Shown: positions 35,325 through 48,734, numbered from the stretch's first letter. The stretch is DNA of 64,000 nucleotides from Gymnopus androsaceus JB14 (GCA_009733575.1 ML769581.1:27731-91730), one strand, 5' to 3'. Made by a program: numbers and translations. Notes: generated from the sequence alone by a model not told the origin.

Positions 35325-38300
35325 TCATATCTCTCGACATTCTCTCTCAAGCCACTTCAGTGCCCTCTCGTCGTTCTTCAGCAAAGGAGAAATCTTAACC
35401 CATACTCGCTTATTATAATCGTTTAACCATCGCTTTTCTGAAGGATAGAGAAAAGTCAGGATCAGTAAAAGAGTTTAGAGATATGCAAAGTCGAAGTTAC
35501 ACCTTACCTTCACTCGATATCAGTTTCTGGTCCACCAATTTGGTTTGTATGGGACACCTATACATCATTCCGAATCCGATTAGAACCATAAAAGAGTAAC
35601 AAAGAGACAATGACAAGAACGGAGGAACATGTAAAACATAAATAATAGAAAAAACGTACATTGTAACGCACTCAAAGCCCAAAAATCCCTTGTCACCAAA
35701 GTTCCAAGGCGTTTCTACCTCCTTGACGATTAATACGCTCTCGATGCGTATACCATATTTGCCATCGGCGTAATATCCAGGTTCGTTGGTGACGATCATT
35801 CCGGCTTTGAAGGGGCTTGTGTTGGTAGCTATAAGGGTGAGATAGGGAAAGCGAGAGAGGTGTACATATGTGAGAGATGGTTGAGGTAAAAATTGTGGAG
35901 GTGAGGATTAGCGTAAAAATAGAGTGGTAGGGAGCGGATGAGATCGAAGTTAGTAGGGTAGAAGTAGAAGATAGCGAGAGGGCAGAGAAGGTAAGAACAA
36001 TCAACGGAAGTGAAGGAGGGATAGAAAGAGTAAAAGAGCGAAATACTCACATATCCGTGTACCAATCCCATGTGGTCCTTCATGTACGTTAAGATAGGAT
36101 CCCACACCGTGCCTGTTCCGTGTCTTTTTTCTGGATAAGCGACCAACGATTACAGGACGACAGCTTAAAATAAACGAACCGGAAATCTTCGAATAAATGA
36201 AATTATTGTCCATTGATAAAGGCAGACGGGGAGAAAAACACCTACCAAGCCCATCCTGCCATAGCGCTTTTCTCGCCCAAGAGTCACTATCATTGTTCAT
36301 CACAGTGCACAATGCACAATTCGAGAGGTAGGTCAAAGTTTAAAGTTCATCAGGACTTCGTTAAGCAACGTAGATCGATAACGTCAGAGCTTCCTCACAT
36401 TATATATCCTGAAAACAGCAAAGAAAAGTCAGTAATCCTGCAAGCACAGAATGAGGAGACAAAGACATTAGGGAACAGGAGGAACGGCGAAACAACACAA
36501 CAAAAATTCAAACAGAATGGATTGTTTATTCACCAGTCGTGCCATTAGGAAAAACCGCACAGTCGATGGCGATATGTCCCTGAAGTACCCGCGTCGCGCT
36601 CCGTTTTTCTTCGTCTGTAGGGGTGCCGAAATGCTATTCGAGGTCAAGTGGGATGGTTAGAGGGCGACGATGCAGGAAAACAGGTTTAAATGACTTACCC
36701 ATGTTCGCGTTACATCCGTAGTACCATCGAGGAACTGTGCTAAGGAGAAACGAAAGAAAATCGATATCAGTTCTGTCATGAGCAAGGATTAAGAGGATTA
36801 TATACCTCCGGAGTCACACAAGTAGATCTACACGAACAAATGAGCCAGGGAACGGCTGAAAGAAAGAATGTACAAACTTGATCCCGCTTGATGACTGCAC
36901 ACTCCTTTGGGTTAGGGGAATAGTGGATGATAGCTGAAGAAGAACAGCGTTATCAGGCAGTAAAAAAGAGAAAGCATAAGGAAGAAACCGCACCACCATT
37001 CGATCCCGTTGAAGAGATAGTGTCGAAACTTAGTCCCTTGAATAGCGGGAGTTCACTACAGCGATGAATCAGATACGAGAATTTTAGTCTTGATGATGTA
37101 ACGTACCTCCTGAACTGCTCCAACTGCTCAGCACCCTCCCACTCGGTCAAGTCCGGCTGATCGTTCTGAAGCCTCTCCTCCAACCAAGCAAAGTACCTTG
37201 CCAACGCTATCCCATCGCGGGTGTGCGACTGCCGGAATCCCTCGAGCTCTACATGATTTTTAATCGCTTTGAGGACGGTTACGGGGGATGGAATAATCGT
37301 GGATATCTCCTCGCCAACAGCTTGTGCAATAGCCAAGCTGGCTTTATCCGGGATGAGGACGAGCTTCTCCGGTTCCCATTCACTAGATTCCGAATGTAAT
37401 TGACTCCCAAGATCCTTTAAGTATGCCCAAACATCCTCATATGAGCGTATTTCTACCTGAGAACCCAGTGCAGTTTGTAAATCAGCCCCAGGTTCAACGC
37501 TGTCGCGTTGGAGGAATAACACCGCGGTAGGATGTTTCTCGCCAAAATGAACCACCGCGTAAGAAAAGAAGACCGGATTATAAGCGATGTCGGAACCACG
37601 AAGGTTGAATAGCCAAGCGATGTCATCGAGAGCGGTAAGAATTAGTGCTCGCGGCTTTGGACTATTGGTGGAAACAGAGGAAGCTAGGCGAGCGAGTTTA
37701 CTGGCGACTGATTCACCCGAGTATTTCTCTTCCAAGGGAAACACAGTATTTTTTGGACGATTTGGGCGGTCAGATGCCCAGACCAAGTCGACGAGGTTGG
37801 AAGAGATGGGGACAAGGGTTTGGGGTTCGCTTTTTGTCGGAGCTGAGAGATTTGGAGTCGTTGAATGCGATCAGCGTAGGGTCGATGCCAATACGGGAGT
37901 TTGGCGAGGGAAGATGGTCTGTCAAGTATTCTTGCCATGTTGGAACACCTGCGAATAGTTGCAGCGAATTATTCAAGTGCACTCAACTGAACATACCAGG
38001 CAAACCCTGCTTCATCAGCTCCCAGTTCTTATCCATCTGCTGCTCAGCTTGGAGAAAATATCGTCCATCGGTAAACATAAGAGCCTTTTCCATTGTGACT
38101 ATCGCACATCCTGCAAAACACTGAGAAATCAATCGATGAAATATCCGCGTCGAGACATACCAGCAGATCCATTAAATCCAGAAATCCAAGCTCGTCGCTC
38201 GTCGCATGTCGCAATGTACTCGCTGCCATCTTACAGTCCAAAGATATTTCCAATCAATGCCGTTTAAATTGCGAATAACCAACTCACGCTGGTCTTCGCT

Positions 38301-38486
38301 GGGAACAACATAAACATCCACATTGTTTTCCTTCTTCTTCATCAGCTCTCTCAATTTAGCGAGTCTTTCTCCAGTGTGAATGGTCATCGTTTCTGGCGCA
38401 GTAGAGAAACTGCGAGAGCAGTTGACTGTGATGGTTCTTCGCAATCCGATTCCGAGTGGGAATCGGCGGAAAAGGAAAGAGGTCAT
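35325..38486 (-). CDS. Xaa-Pro aminopeptidase (aminopeptidase P, M24B family)
   Basis: Removes an N-terminal residue followed by proline; the dimetal pita-bread enzyme of family M24B. The N domain begins at [19 protein letters not shown] and includes [27 protein letters not shown] and [16 protein letters not shown] linkers. The catalytic domain shows [17 protein letters not shown], the HGTG...[12 protein letters not shown] region and [17 protein letters not shown]. The metal ligands Asp, Asp, His, Glu and Glu are all visible, but the HGTGHGVG motif is broken by a missing base near 36110: HGTG is in one frame and HGVG in the next. The N terminus before a second Met (MTIHTGERL) is Arg/Ser-rich and lacks acids ([18 protein letters not shown]), like a mitochondrial presequence. 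The gene has many exons; the stop is at 35327-35325. Confidence 0.92.
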
Positions 38487-39324
38487 GGGATTGCTGCACG
38501 GCCGGAACGGGTGACATGGACCGTGCTCGCACGTGCAAGCCAAAGCGTTATTTATGACGGCCAATTTAAGGTGAAAAGTGCTAAAAGCGTCTTGCCCTTC
38601 TCTCACTGAATGATTAGTACTCGATTACCAAGTGTACAGAGAAGCAGCGTTTTTTTTTCCTGAAGACACAAAACTGGTCTCCCAGAGTAACGACGATAAA
38701 AGCTAAAGTAGTTTATGTATCACCATAATCCATTTATTTAGATATTTTCAAGACCTCAAACCCCATTTCAGCTATTCTAGAGCAGTTTCTGCCGCTCAAT
38801 GTGCTCAATGATCTTGTAGATGACGCTGAAGATTCACGAATACACTGAGAAGCGGATTTAAATAAACAGATAATCCATGCTCTCTCAACACGCGGCGGCT
38901 CATTCACCCTTCCTCCTACGTGTCCATAAATATGCATGCAGCCTAAATAGCGTTAGCTTTCAAATACCAGCCGGTGAAACACTCGCGGTGAGTCGGCTAT
39001 AGACTTCAGAGCTGCTGTGCAAAACGCTTCCGACAACGCGCAAACTCCACTTCCTTGACCTGATCGTCGATCATATTTAGATCGGCGCCCAATATATTGA
39101 ATAAGCTTCCTTCTTCCTTCCTTCCTTACCGCCGGTACTAAGATTTACCCCCAAAGCAATGTCCGCATAATTTGAAATTCCCACCTCTTACTCTTGATCT
39201 TTCTCTCTCTCTGTTTAATTTTCTCTTCTCTAAAAAGGTATTCTTTCATTCGCATTGGGTACAAATGTGGGCTAATTCTACGGGCTCCTAGAGCTGGTCT
39301 CGAATTCATATCGCAACCACTAAG
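38487..39324. other. Intergenic with a short CTTC microsatellite
   Basis: Promoter region between two divergent genes. A CTTC run is at about 39107-39128, and a T tract at 38651-38658. Nothing else is recognised. Confidence 0.4.
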
Positions 39325-39972
39325 ATGGTATCTATTCACAGAGGTTTATACCTCATTTTTGCCCTCGCCTGCGCTATTGATGTCACTATTGCGCTCGTGG
39401 TCCGAAAGCACTACAATGATCTCGACAGCAAGGACCTCTCTTCGTACTCCAGGTCTGACGAGCCTCCCAACTTTTCTGACCACGGCAATCCTACCTTGTC
39501 CCGGAGCTACGACTACGCCCTTGCCATTCGCGCGACAAGACCTAGTATAACACAACCGCAGTACCCATCCAGACCTAATCCCGAGTCTCTCAAAAAGTAC
39601 TACGAGGAAATGATTCAGTGGGTAAACGGACAGTGCGCCAGGGCCGAGGCCTCATATAAATCCGCTAGGTTTGCGCTGTATGGGTTGAAAAAGACCAATC
39701 CTGCGCTAAAAGGTATGTCACCAGCCGAGGCGAAAGCTGCGATGGCTGCACATAGACCTATGAAATCGAATGACCAGAAATACGCCTCTACGAAGGCTGA
39801 GATGCAAAGGGCATTAGATATGATGGAACATTGGAAGGCGGAGAAGGAGGACTACGCGAGGCTCATGCACAGTACTGACGCCACTGTCACTTCTGCTTCC
39901 ACTACTGCTGCTACTACTCTTTTATCACTACCGACACACACACCCACTGCTAATGCTCCTACCTCCGATTAA
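39325..39972 (+). CDS. Secreted protein without introns, unknown function
   Basis: A single exon of 215 residues. A signal peptide starts MVSIHRGLYLIFALACAIDV and ends near IALVVRKH. The mature part is hydrophilic, with a central charged helical region (QKYASTKAEMQRALDMMEHW) and a Thr/Ser-rich tail (TSASTTAATT) likely to be O-glycosylated. I recognise no family. The start has a purine at -3 and the frame is open throughout; intron-free coding is unusual here. Confidence 0.65.
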   Translation: MVSIHRGLYLIFALACAIDVTIALVVRKHYNDLDSKDLSSYSRSDEPPNFSDHGNPTLSRSYDYALAIRATRPSITQPQYPSRPNPESLKKYYEEMIQWVNGQCARAEASYKSARFALYGLKKTNPALKGMSPAEAKAAMAAHRPMKSNDQKYASTKAEMQRALDMMEHWKAEKEDYARLMHSTDATVTSASTTAATTLLSLPTHTPTANAPTSD

Positions 39973-40524
39973 TGATGACCAACGTCTATACTCGTTGCTC
40001 AAATTACTTTTTAATTGTATTCTACATTTACATAGAATAAAGTGTGCCTATAGATATGAAAATCGAAATGTTGAACGTGGAACGTATTGCAAACACCAAA
40101 ACTCGAGAACACACCACGACCCACACCGAACCTAATTCCAACTTGGGCGACGAAACATTCAACAAATCACCATCGACCCAAAGCCAACGCGGAACCTAGT
40201 CCCTTGTCCTAGCTTCCGACAAGAATACGACCTATATACTCCTCAGACTCTAGGGATGTGTCTGCTTCCAGAAGTAAACAACTCGACCACCAGTGAAGTT
40301 CTGTTTGCCAGAACTTCAACTAGGAGAAATACTTATGAGCTAGAATAAGTATGCCTATTAGATCCAAAAGACTCACCCAAGTTATCCAAGACTCGAGTGA
40401 GATATATAAGTGGATGGCGGACAGAGCAGTCGTGACCCTGAGGCATTATGGATAGAACGAGGTATTTTGTCCCACCTCCAATGAACCCTTGATTCAAGGG
40501 CAAAGATTGACGAGTGAAGTTGAT

Positions 40525-41308
40525 TCAGAGCCAAACCCTCGGAAAAAGAACCTTAAATCTGTGGCACTGAGTACTCGGAGTTCCGTCATCCAAAGTTGGA
40601 AAAGACGGAACCTTCTCGCCTGAAGGATAGGCTGACCTGGTCAAACTATCAGCAGACTCATAGAGATTCGTGCTTTGAGGAAGAATCAATCCCCGTAGAC
40701 AAAGTAAGGGAGCGTTCTGCATAGAAAGTCCAGCACTAATTGAATCCGCTGGTTCCGGCATGAACCGAGGATAGCCGAGGATTTCATCGACCGAAATATA
40801 GTTCGGCCAACGACTTGCTGGGACTCGCTGGGACCAGAGCAGCATCATCACGATCAAAAGGACAGACCCAACTGAACACGAATCCGACACAACCTTCACG
40901 GGGAGCAGCCCCAAAACTAAACCATCTTCGAAGGTAGACTGTAGAAGAGACCTTTCGCTCCTTCAAAAGAACGTTTTGTGGTTTCGGGACTGGCGAAAAT
41001 TGTGGGGATTTTGTTTCTCTTTGCGGTAGATAAGGGATCAGGAGTTTAGTGCTCCAGGTGAGAACCGCGAGGAGGCTTTCTTTCTCAGATATACCGTGAA
41101 TCTGCTCTAGGTCTTGAGGTGCTAGAGTGATAGATCTAGAGCGGAAGAGATGGTAATGAGCAATCCACTGAGATCTGCCGACAAGCGTCCGATCTTCTCT
41201 GATCGAGTTCGACCACGAAATAGTCAATGAGCTCCTGAGGAAGGTCAGACCTGATAGTGGGGTATTTGAGAGCGCTAATTTCAACAAATCAAAGAAACGC
41301 GTCAGCAA
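40525..41308 (-). other. Unassigned open stretches, possible decayed gene
   Basis: Two overlapping minus-strand frames (41308-40784 and 40914-40525) read like protein, for example SLTISWSNSIREDRTLVG and YISVDEILGYPRFMPEP, and could be exons or a frameshifted single gene. No start, domain or splice chain could be fixed. Flanking bases 39973-40524 and 41309-42438 contain nothing recognised. Confidence 0.2.
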
Positions 41309-42438
41309 GCGCCTGCCTCACAAGTCTCACCGCGTGTACCGGTTCTGCCAATCTTACTGCGTCGTTGGGAGTTTTCGCTTCTCAAATGATACACACCGAG
41401 ATTCCCGGAATCCACTCACAATAATCGTTTCTTTTCATGTTGGGACTGGGTGTTGGTCGACTACTATTTTCAGGTCTATATTGGCAGAAGGTGCGTTACA
41501 ATACGCATAGCTGATCATCATATAATATCATAAATTCTAGACAGCACGCGACGCAAAACGATTGCAAGACAACATTACGAAACGAATACATTCGTGTACA
41601 ACTGCCAGCATCCTCATTTCAGGACGACAACCGAGATGCCAGCGTCCGCATTGTCTTGACCTAGCGAGTCCATGTTCTCCGTTTCCCAGTCTACTGCTTG
41701 CCTTTGAACCACGACTCGACCGCATGTCCGCGTACACTTTCTGTGAACAGATTTAACCTCCTTTGCGGTGAATACAACTGCGGATTTTGAGTTTGATTGG
41801 AATTGGAGATGTACACCTCACGATCTAGTTCCACCGCGCCTCAGGATCTGGGTCCTTCTTTGTCTATCATCCGCCGTTTCCTTCGCGAAACATATCTACT
41901 ATAAGGATTCGGTCCTTGGCTCCGGTGATGATGTCCAACGTTATTGACCTAGCCCCATCGGACAATGTACAATTCTAGTGGAACACTTGTTAAACCGTGG
42001 CTTCACCGTGCACGCCACCCATGACCTTCGCATGATCGGACCCAAATCGGACCCAATCTCCGGTTCATGTATCTGCTAGTAGATAATCGTAAGTAGGACT
42101 TTTCGCTTCTGCGAGTTACTAGCTTTGAAATTGTGAATTAGTTTACCTGACGTCCCAACCCAGAATAATGGATTACACATCATGGAGATATTCAATGGTT
42201 TGGTCACGATACAGACTCGAATTTAGACTGGTTCGTTCTGTACATTCCGACTTCCTCGTACGGATAGAGTCTATTGCTGATTCTACTTTGCCTCCTTAGG
42301 TGCCCGAATGCTCGGTAATACACATTTACATACTGCTCCATTCCTCGTGGTCGGAGCGTGTATTCGCGCTATAAAACCAAACATAGATCTTCGAGTCCTG
42401 TATATTTCTGCCCCGTCGCATCCAGACAGATCTCTACC

Positions 42439-42906
42439 ATGGCTACTGCTACTAGTGGCTCATATCGTCCTGCTGCGACAAAGCAAGCGTACGAATCAAG
42501 CAGAGTCGTCCTTTGTCCCCCCTTCAATAGACAAAGGAAAATTCGCATTTGCGAACATACTGGGAGAGATATGCCTAGTTCAAGGCAAGTTTTGTAGCCG
42601 TTCTGATTTGACCCGCCACTCAACTCTTTGCCTATAGTGTCATCTATGACGCCTGTATCAGCACTAACGGCTGTTGATGTGAAGATTTTCCGTCATGAAT
42701 TTATCACCATCTTCCGCCTTTCAACGACGAAGACATTGCATCCATCAGATATCCAGATCATCGAGGACATCGATGATCAGCTCAAATATTATGAGGAGGA
42801 GAAGGAAACGGTGTTTCTGGCGAAGGACCTTATGGAGCGTCTGAGGAAGCTCACTCTTCCTGTAATACCGCCCCGTCGAGCGGCACGTCCATCTCGTTGG
42901 AGATAG
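42439..42906 (+). CDS. Small hypothetical protein, two-exon model uncertain
   Basis: An ATG frame (MATATSGSYRPAATKQ) runs to a possible GC-type donor at AG/GCAAGT. A second open stretch ends PPRRAARPSRWR and contains SDIQIIEDIDDQLKYYEEEK. The two do not join in frame with the sites I see, so a base error or another splice pattern would be needed. The function is unknown. Bases 42907-43333 downstream hold nothing recognised. Confidence 0.3.
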
Positions 42907-43333
42907 GAGGATACAGTGTATACAGTATAGATTGAGCTTCTAGTGCCGCATTTGTATTTTTATCATGCTCTAGTTCCGTGTACTTCTATGACTTATTCCC
43001 ACATTCTCCCATATATAGGACTCGTGTGATCAGAACAAGGTATAGAATGCGCAAATCCTCGGCCGCATCTCTCCCTGCATGGGTCTCTTGATACATCTAT
43101 AAGTCTTTCGATTGCCGTCAAGACTCCCGTATAGCTGCCTGTATTGAACCGGTGAATGAGTACGATGACTTTCCTAGCTGCTCACAAGATCATGTCCGCC
43201 ACAGGTCGACCATAGATTGAGAAGCAGAGTTAAGACTTCTAGTATGCTATTCCAGGAACAGTTAATTGCTTCAGTGCACTATCTGCTTTTGTTTCTTGCC
43301 TTCCGCCTCGCAATCCTGGGATAAAACTTGCAA

Positions 43334-45416
43334 ATGCTAGACACTGAAAGTCTTCATTCAAAAAGCCCTTCTATTGCCCGAAATGTATCTGGGTCGTCAT
43401 CTGAGCCCGAGTCATACTCGATTGGCTTGCGAGGAGCAATAAAGAAGTTATTCGATAAAGGGGTGGAGACCCATGGGTATGACTCCAAATCTTGCGCAGT
43501 CCGTGCTAACTAACTAACTCACCCACCTGCAGAATATCCCCTACAGCAGAGGAAGATCGCAAAGATCGACGCACTTATCAGATCTTCACAATTTGGTTTT
43601 CAAGTTCTTTCAATCTTGCTAGGTTAGGGAACCTCACCCATCTGAAGCGAATGATAATCTAACTACATACCGACCTCGAGGATAGCTTGAGCGGCGGAAC
43701 ATTGGGTCCTCTTCTCTTTCAACTTGATTTAACCGTTTCTCTCATCGTTATATTAATTGTCGATGCAATGTATGTGACACATCATTTGCTCGAGTCCTCT
43801 TACTAGTTTCATTAACGCACTTTCGTAGATGTGCTTTGCTACCTGCTTACTTGTTCGTAAAAGGCCGAACTATTCATCTTTCTGTTTACAAGCCTTTCTT
43901 CTAATAGGTGTATGTTCGGGCCAAAATTAGGCATGAGAACAATGGTTCTCACTCGCTTTTTCGTTTGGGTATTTCAACTCGAATCGATGCCGCAAAGATG
44001 GGAAGTAATAACTTATGCAGATACTACGGTGGTAAACTTCCTGCCATCCTCAATATCTTCACAATGCTTGGCTGGTTAATTTTGGGGGCCATCATTGGTG
44101 CCCAATTTCTCGTTGGCGCTTTTCCGACTATCAGTGTTGCTGTAGGAATAGTGATCATTGCACTTATCGCCCTAGTAGTAAGTCCTTCACGCCATACTTG
44201 GGGCGTAGATACTGATAAGAGTCAATGATACTGCTTTGTGCGATAGATTTCTTTCTGCGGATACAAAGTCCTGCACCAGTTCGCGACTTATGCCTGGATA
44301 CCCAATGCTTTGCTTTTCATTACTTTATTGGGTGCTGGAGGAAAAACCTTGACTAAAGCACCTTCAACCTTATCACCAGTGACTGCATCTCAGATCATCT
44401 CGTTCTCGACCACGGTTGCTACTTTTAATCTCACTTGGACCACAAATGCGCTTGACTATAGTGTTCATCATCAGCCCGGCTCCAGTGGATTTAGAGTGTT
44501 CAGTTATACCTTTCTGGGTATCTTCCTCGCTAGCGTAATATTATACGTGCTTCAAGTGATCGGACTCACTAAAACTCACTTATGTAGTTCGCCTGGAACG
44601 CTCTAGGAGCAGTTCTTGGAGCGGTCGCCCCAGCTGTACCGTCATGGCAAGACAGCCTTGGCACTGATGGAAACAACTTCGGAGGTTTGATAGCGACTAT
44701 CCTCGCTCCCGTAGGTGGGTTCGGTAAATTCTTGATGGTGGTTTGCTTCGTATCTCTCGCTTCCACTGGTGCTATCCTACTCTACTCTTTCGGCGAGTAT
44801 TACTACCCATTTTCTTTTACTGACAATGTGCTGATTCTGTACTTAGGTCTGAGTTTCATGTGTGTATCAACCAAATTTGCCAAGGTTCCCCGTTATCTTT
44901 ACTCAGTTGTGGGCACAGCAATGTAGGCAACTTCCAGCTTCCAGGATATTTATAGCTAATAGCTATGTACTATCGGGACAGTGTAATTCCACTAGGAATC
45001 GTTCTGTCTTCCACCTTGTTTGCCACATTGCAAGACATTCTCAGTAAGATCTTCTTCTCTTTTTCCTGAAAGGTAATAACTAGTATCGACTAGGCTTGAT
45101 TGGATATTGGACCGCATCCTTCACTGCTATTGTACTGTGTGAGCACTTTGTATTTCGAAAAGATCAGTACTCGCAGTACAAGAGCGAATATTGGGATAAT
45201 CCTTCGATCCTTCCTCTTGGAGCCGCAGCAGTCTTTTCATTTTTACTCTCTTTCGCTATCATCATCCCTTGCATGGGTCAAACACTTTATACCGGGCCCA
45301 TCGCTCGTGCAGGGACAGGTGATATCGGTCTTTTGGTAGGATTCGCGTCTGCGTGGATTGTCTACATGTTTCTTCGGAGTGTCGAACGTCGCTACACTCC
45401 CCAACGTCATGGCTGA
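43334..45416 (+). CDS. Purine-cytosine permease (NCS1 family), copy 1
   Basis: Plasma-membrane proton symporter for purines and cytosine; a twelve-helix NCS1 transporter like yeast Fcy2. The cytosolic start (MLDTESLHSKSPSIARNV) and VETHGISPTAEEDRKDRRT precede the helices. Family stretches: MFGPKLGMRTMVL, YYGGKLPAILN, LTLLGAGGKTLTK, SFSTTVATFNLTWTTNALDY, GGFGKFLMVV, SFMCVSTKFAKVPRYLYSVV and FRKDQYSQYKSEYWDN, with the end YTPQRHG. Nine or more short introns. Between MVLTR and YYGG the expected FSFG appears only if one T of the TTTTT run at 43957-43961 is dropped. Everything else is open. A decayed second copy follows directly. Confidence 0.88.
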
Positions 45417-45849
45417 GGCCGATTTTTCTCTTTGAAGTTGAGGATTTCACTATACGTACAGTTCCATGTTTCGTATTCCCTCGGTGCACGACGTTATCCT
45501 TCTGTAAACCTGCCCTAAACACGATACTTGAATTAAGTTTAAAGTTATAACATTCTTTCCCGTTGTCCGGTTTATCAGGGTTTATCAGGGTTTGTACGAG
45601 TCAGTGAATTGTTGCTACAACACAACTCGGATTTAACAGCCTAACAGCGGATAAGAGCTACTAGAACATTCGATTCAAGTTTATAGCAAGTTCGACCGAG
45701 ATTGTGGCGAGAGCGCGTAACCCCCAAAGAGGTTGAACTCATAGTATGCGTTCATTTCCTGGAGCTATAAGCTTGGCTGGTAGTATTTGCCTTCCAGCTC
45801 TCCTCTCATTAAAAGTCCTGACTCCAGACCAAGAGCCTGAACAAAACTT

Positions 45850-47937
45850 ATGCCTGTCGAAAAAACTGAAGCCCAGAAAATCTCTCCAGATGGATCTACC
45901 TTTCATCGATCTGTAGCACAAGTTCGACGCAGAATATATCGGCTATTTGACCAGGGGGTTGAGACTCATGGGTATGTAGCTTCACCACTCCCTTCCAGAC
46001 TTCCTCCGTGATAGCAAAACGATGCATTTCCAGGATATCTCCTACGGCAGAGGGAGCTCGAACTGATCAGCGTATGCATCAAATGTTCACATTGTGGTTC
46101 TCAAGTTGTTTCAACCTTTCTGGGTGAGATGGACTCCGCAGTCAAGAAGGATTAACTGACTGTTAAAGCAACAAAAGCTTGAGCGGCGGGGCTTTGGGCC
46201 CTCTTCTCTTCAAGCTCGATCTCTCTGTCTCCTTCGTCATTATACTGGTTGTCAATGTAATGTACATATATTTTTTACCTGTAACATTGAACCTTCGACC
46301 TCACTAATATGTTATTACTGGCATAGATGCTCCATGCTTCCCGCCTACCTGTTCGTCCTCTAGAATCAACGTCATAATTATCCTGCTCTCATTCAACAAA
46401 CTCTTTGACCCATTTTAGATGTATGCTTGGTCCCAAGCTAGGAACGAGAACTATGGTTCTTAGTCGTTTCTCATTTGGGTAAGCTCTTACGATTTCAATT
46501 TCGCTTGAGAATACATAGTAACCGTTGATCTAGTTACTACGGGGCTAAGCTTCCTGCGATTCTCAACGTTTTTTCAATGATCGGTTGGGTGATTCTGATG
46601 TCCATTGTCGGCGGCCAATTTCTCACTGGATCGTTCCCCGTATATCAACAATGCTATTGGTATCGTTATCATTACAGTGACATCCCTCTTTGTGCGTTTT
46701 CGAGCTCATTGATCCCGGCCCGTCGTTACTCAATGTAGTAACCCATCCATTGTATAGGTTTCCTTTTGTGGCTACAGAATTCTTCATCGCTTCAACTCCT
46801 ACATATGGATACCAAATGCGGTCCTTTTCCTCACTTTGTTGGGCGCTGGAGGGAAGAACCTGACGAAAGTAGTTCCAGCATCGTCTGGAATGACAGCGTC
46901 TCAGATCATCTCGTTCTCATCCACAATCGCGGCTTTAACGCTTACCTGGACTGCTAATGGCTTGGATTTTAGTGTTCATCATCAGTCCAAAGCTAGCGGA
47001 TGGAGAATCTTCATTTACACCTTCCTTGGTCTCTTCGTTTCGAACGTAAGATTGATGAATTGCACTATCACTAGAGCATTCTCCTCAAACTTCTGTATGT
47101 TCTCCTTTAGTTTTCCTGGAATGTACTAGGCGCCGTTCATTCGGGTCGGTTTCTCCTGCAGTCCCATCGTGGAAACGCCAGCCTTGGAGCCTAATGGAAG
47201 TGATTTTGGAGCTCTGGTGGCTACTATTCTGGCTCCAGTCGGCGGTTTCGGGAAATTTTGATAATAATCTCCACTCTATCTCTCTCTGGAGCGAACGCTA
47301 TCAATCTCTACTCATTTGGTATGTACTTTGAGCTGCTCTATACATCTTTCATCATACTCATCACCTATATAGGTCTAAGTCTGATGTGCGTTTCCACAAC
47401 GTTCGCCAAGGTTCCTCGATATCTCTATTCAGTTATTGGTACTGCGATGTACGTTCTCATCTTTATGATATCGGTCATAACACTCACTACTCGTTAAAAG
47501 TGCCATTCCGATAGCCATCATTGGATCCTCAAAATTCTTTGCAACGTTCGAAGACATCATTAGTAGGACTACTTCATAGTCATTTCCTTTCGAAATTCAC
47601 ATTGGTTCTGTTAGGTTTGATTGGATACTGGACCACATCTTACACTGCTATCCTTTTCTGCGAACACTTTCACTTCCGGAGAAATCAGTGTTCGAATTAT
47701 CGGACCAATTATTGGAATACACCGTCGTTTGCTTCCTTTGGGAGTCGCAGCAGTCTCTGCCTTTCTACTATCCTTTGCGATTATCGTTCCTTGCATGGAC
47801 CAGGCAGTGTATTCAGGACCAATCGCTAAAGCTGGCTTGGGGGATATTGGACTCCGTTTGGGTTTGTCACGTCGTGGATTCTATACGCCATTTTTCGAAG
47901 TATAGAACGCATATACACACCAGAACGCCTCGGTTGA
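45850..47937 (+). pseudogene. Purine-cytosine permease (NCS1), copy 2, frame-broken
   Basis: Same exon order as copy 1: a start region at 45850, VETHGISPTAEGARTDQ, MLGPKLGTRTMVLSRFSFG, YYGAKLPAILNVFSMIG, LTLLGAGGKNLTK, SFSSTIAALTLTWTANGLDF, SLMCVSTTFAKVPRYLYSVI, and the end IERIYTPERLG in a shifted frame. At least five one-base shifts are needed: near 46640, in 47150-47200, in the T run at 47257, near 47725 and near 47865. That number is far more than in neighbouring genes and makes real decay more likely than sequence error. It arose by tandem duplication. Confidence 0.8.
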
Positions 47938-48032
47938 CTTGTATACAGTTCATTTCATTTTTTCTGTAAAGTTCAGATCAAATCGAATATGGCAAGTTGA
48001 AGGACATATTGTGGAGTGGTCTTCGGTTGGGA

Positions 48033-48734
48033 TCATGGAAGAAGAGATTTTATACTTCTACTCCAAGGCTCTGACCTATAGTCTTCTAGTCGCCCACCAC
48101 TTCGAATAAACTTCAACCTGTGGCTCTGTCGATGGATAGCAAAAACTGTTATCGCAGAAACACCAATAAAACCTCCTACAGTTCCCTCCTGCGATCGACG
48201 GCTGTATCTGAAGAGTTGCTTGTTTGGTGGATTAATTTTGGCCAATACCACTCTGCAGCTTCCAGAGAACCGAGAACGGTAAACATCGGGCTGATGTATA
48301 ATGTATTTGTTGTATGCGGAGACCTAGCATGGAAGTCGCTTTAATTTGTGGTAAGGAGCAAGATTGGACTCGTGAAAAACATACTCCTGTCACAAGTATG
48401 ATAAGTGTGCTGCCAGTGGAATGCACAGTCAATCTTCCGCGTAACAGTCAGCGTACTCAAGAACGTACTCAGAGTCTGTAAACTGCAAACTCTGTCTGTG
48501 GATCGAGATTCTCCCACCGTCCCATTTATCTCTGCAAAAATCCCGCCTCCTTTCGTCGAAGGGTCTTTCCAGTGGCGATCTAACGAGAACATTGTTGTAT
48601 CGGTAGAATCCCGTTGCCAGATCACTGGGAAGGAGGTATCCTGAATGGGATTAGATGGAATAGCAAAAGAAAATGCTCGGGCTTCAAGGAGGGTAATACG
48701 TGGAAGGATTAGAGTTGGGACTTGGACAAGGCAT
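48033..48734 (-). pseudogene. Single-pass membrane protein family, copy A, decayed
   Basis: Very close to copy C. It starts MPCPSPNS, but lacks part of the signal peptide, which throws it out of frame; the later frame has RAFSFAIPSNPIQD, PVIWQRDSTDTTMFSLDRHW and GGGIFAEINGTVGES, then LTVTRKIDCAFHWQHTYH and VLGSLEAAE. The 3' part is shortened: the Ser/Thr linker is gone and only GGFIGVSAITVF-like remnants of the membrane helix remain. Confidence 0.75.

Noticed and set aside
35829..36146. Hydrophobic minus-strand frame overlapping aminopeptidase P
   Set aside because: It follows the frame-shifted HGTG exon and runs into introns; the real coding frame is the neighbouring one.
40440..41440. Possible rRNA or organelle-derived DNA judged from mixed composition
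   Set aside because: No conserved rRNA helices or organelle protein stretches could be recognised.
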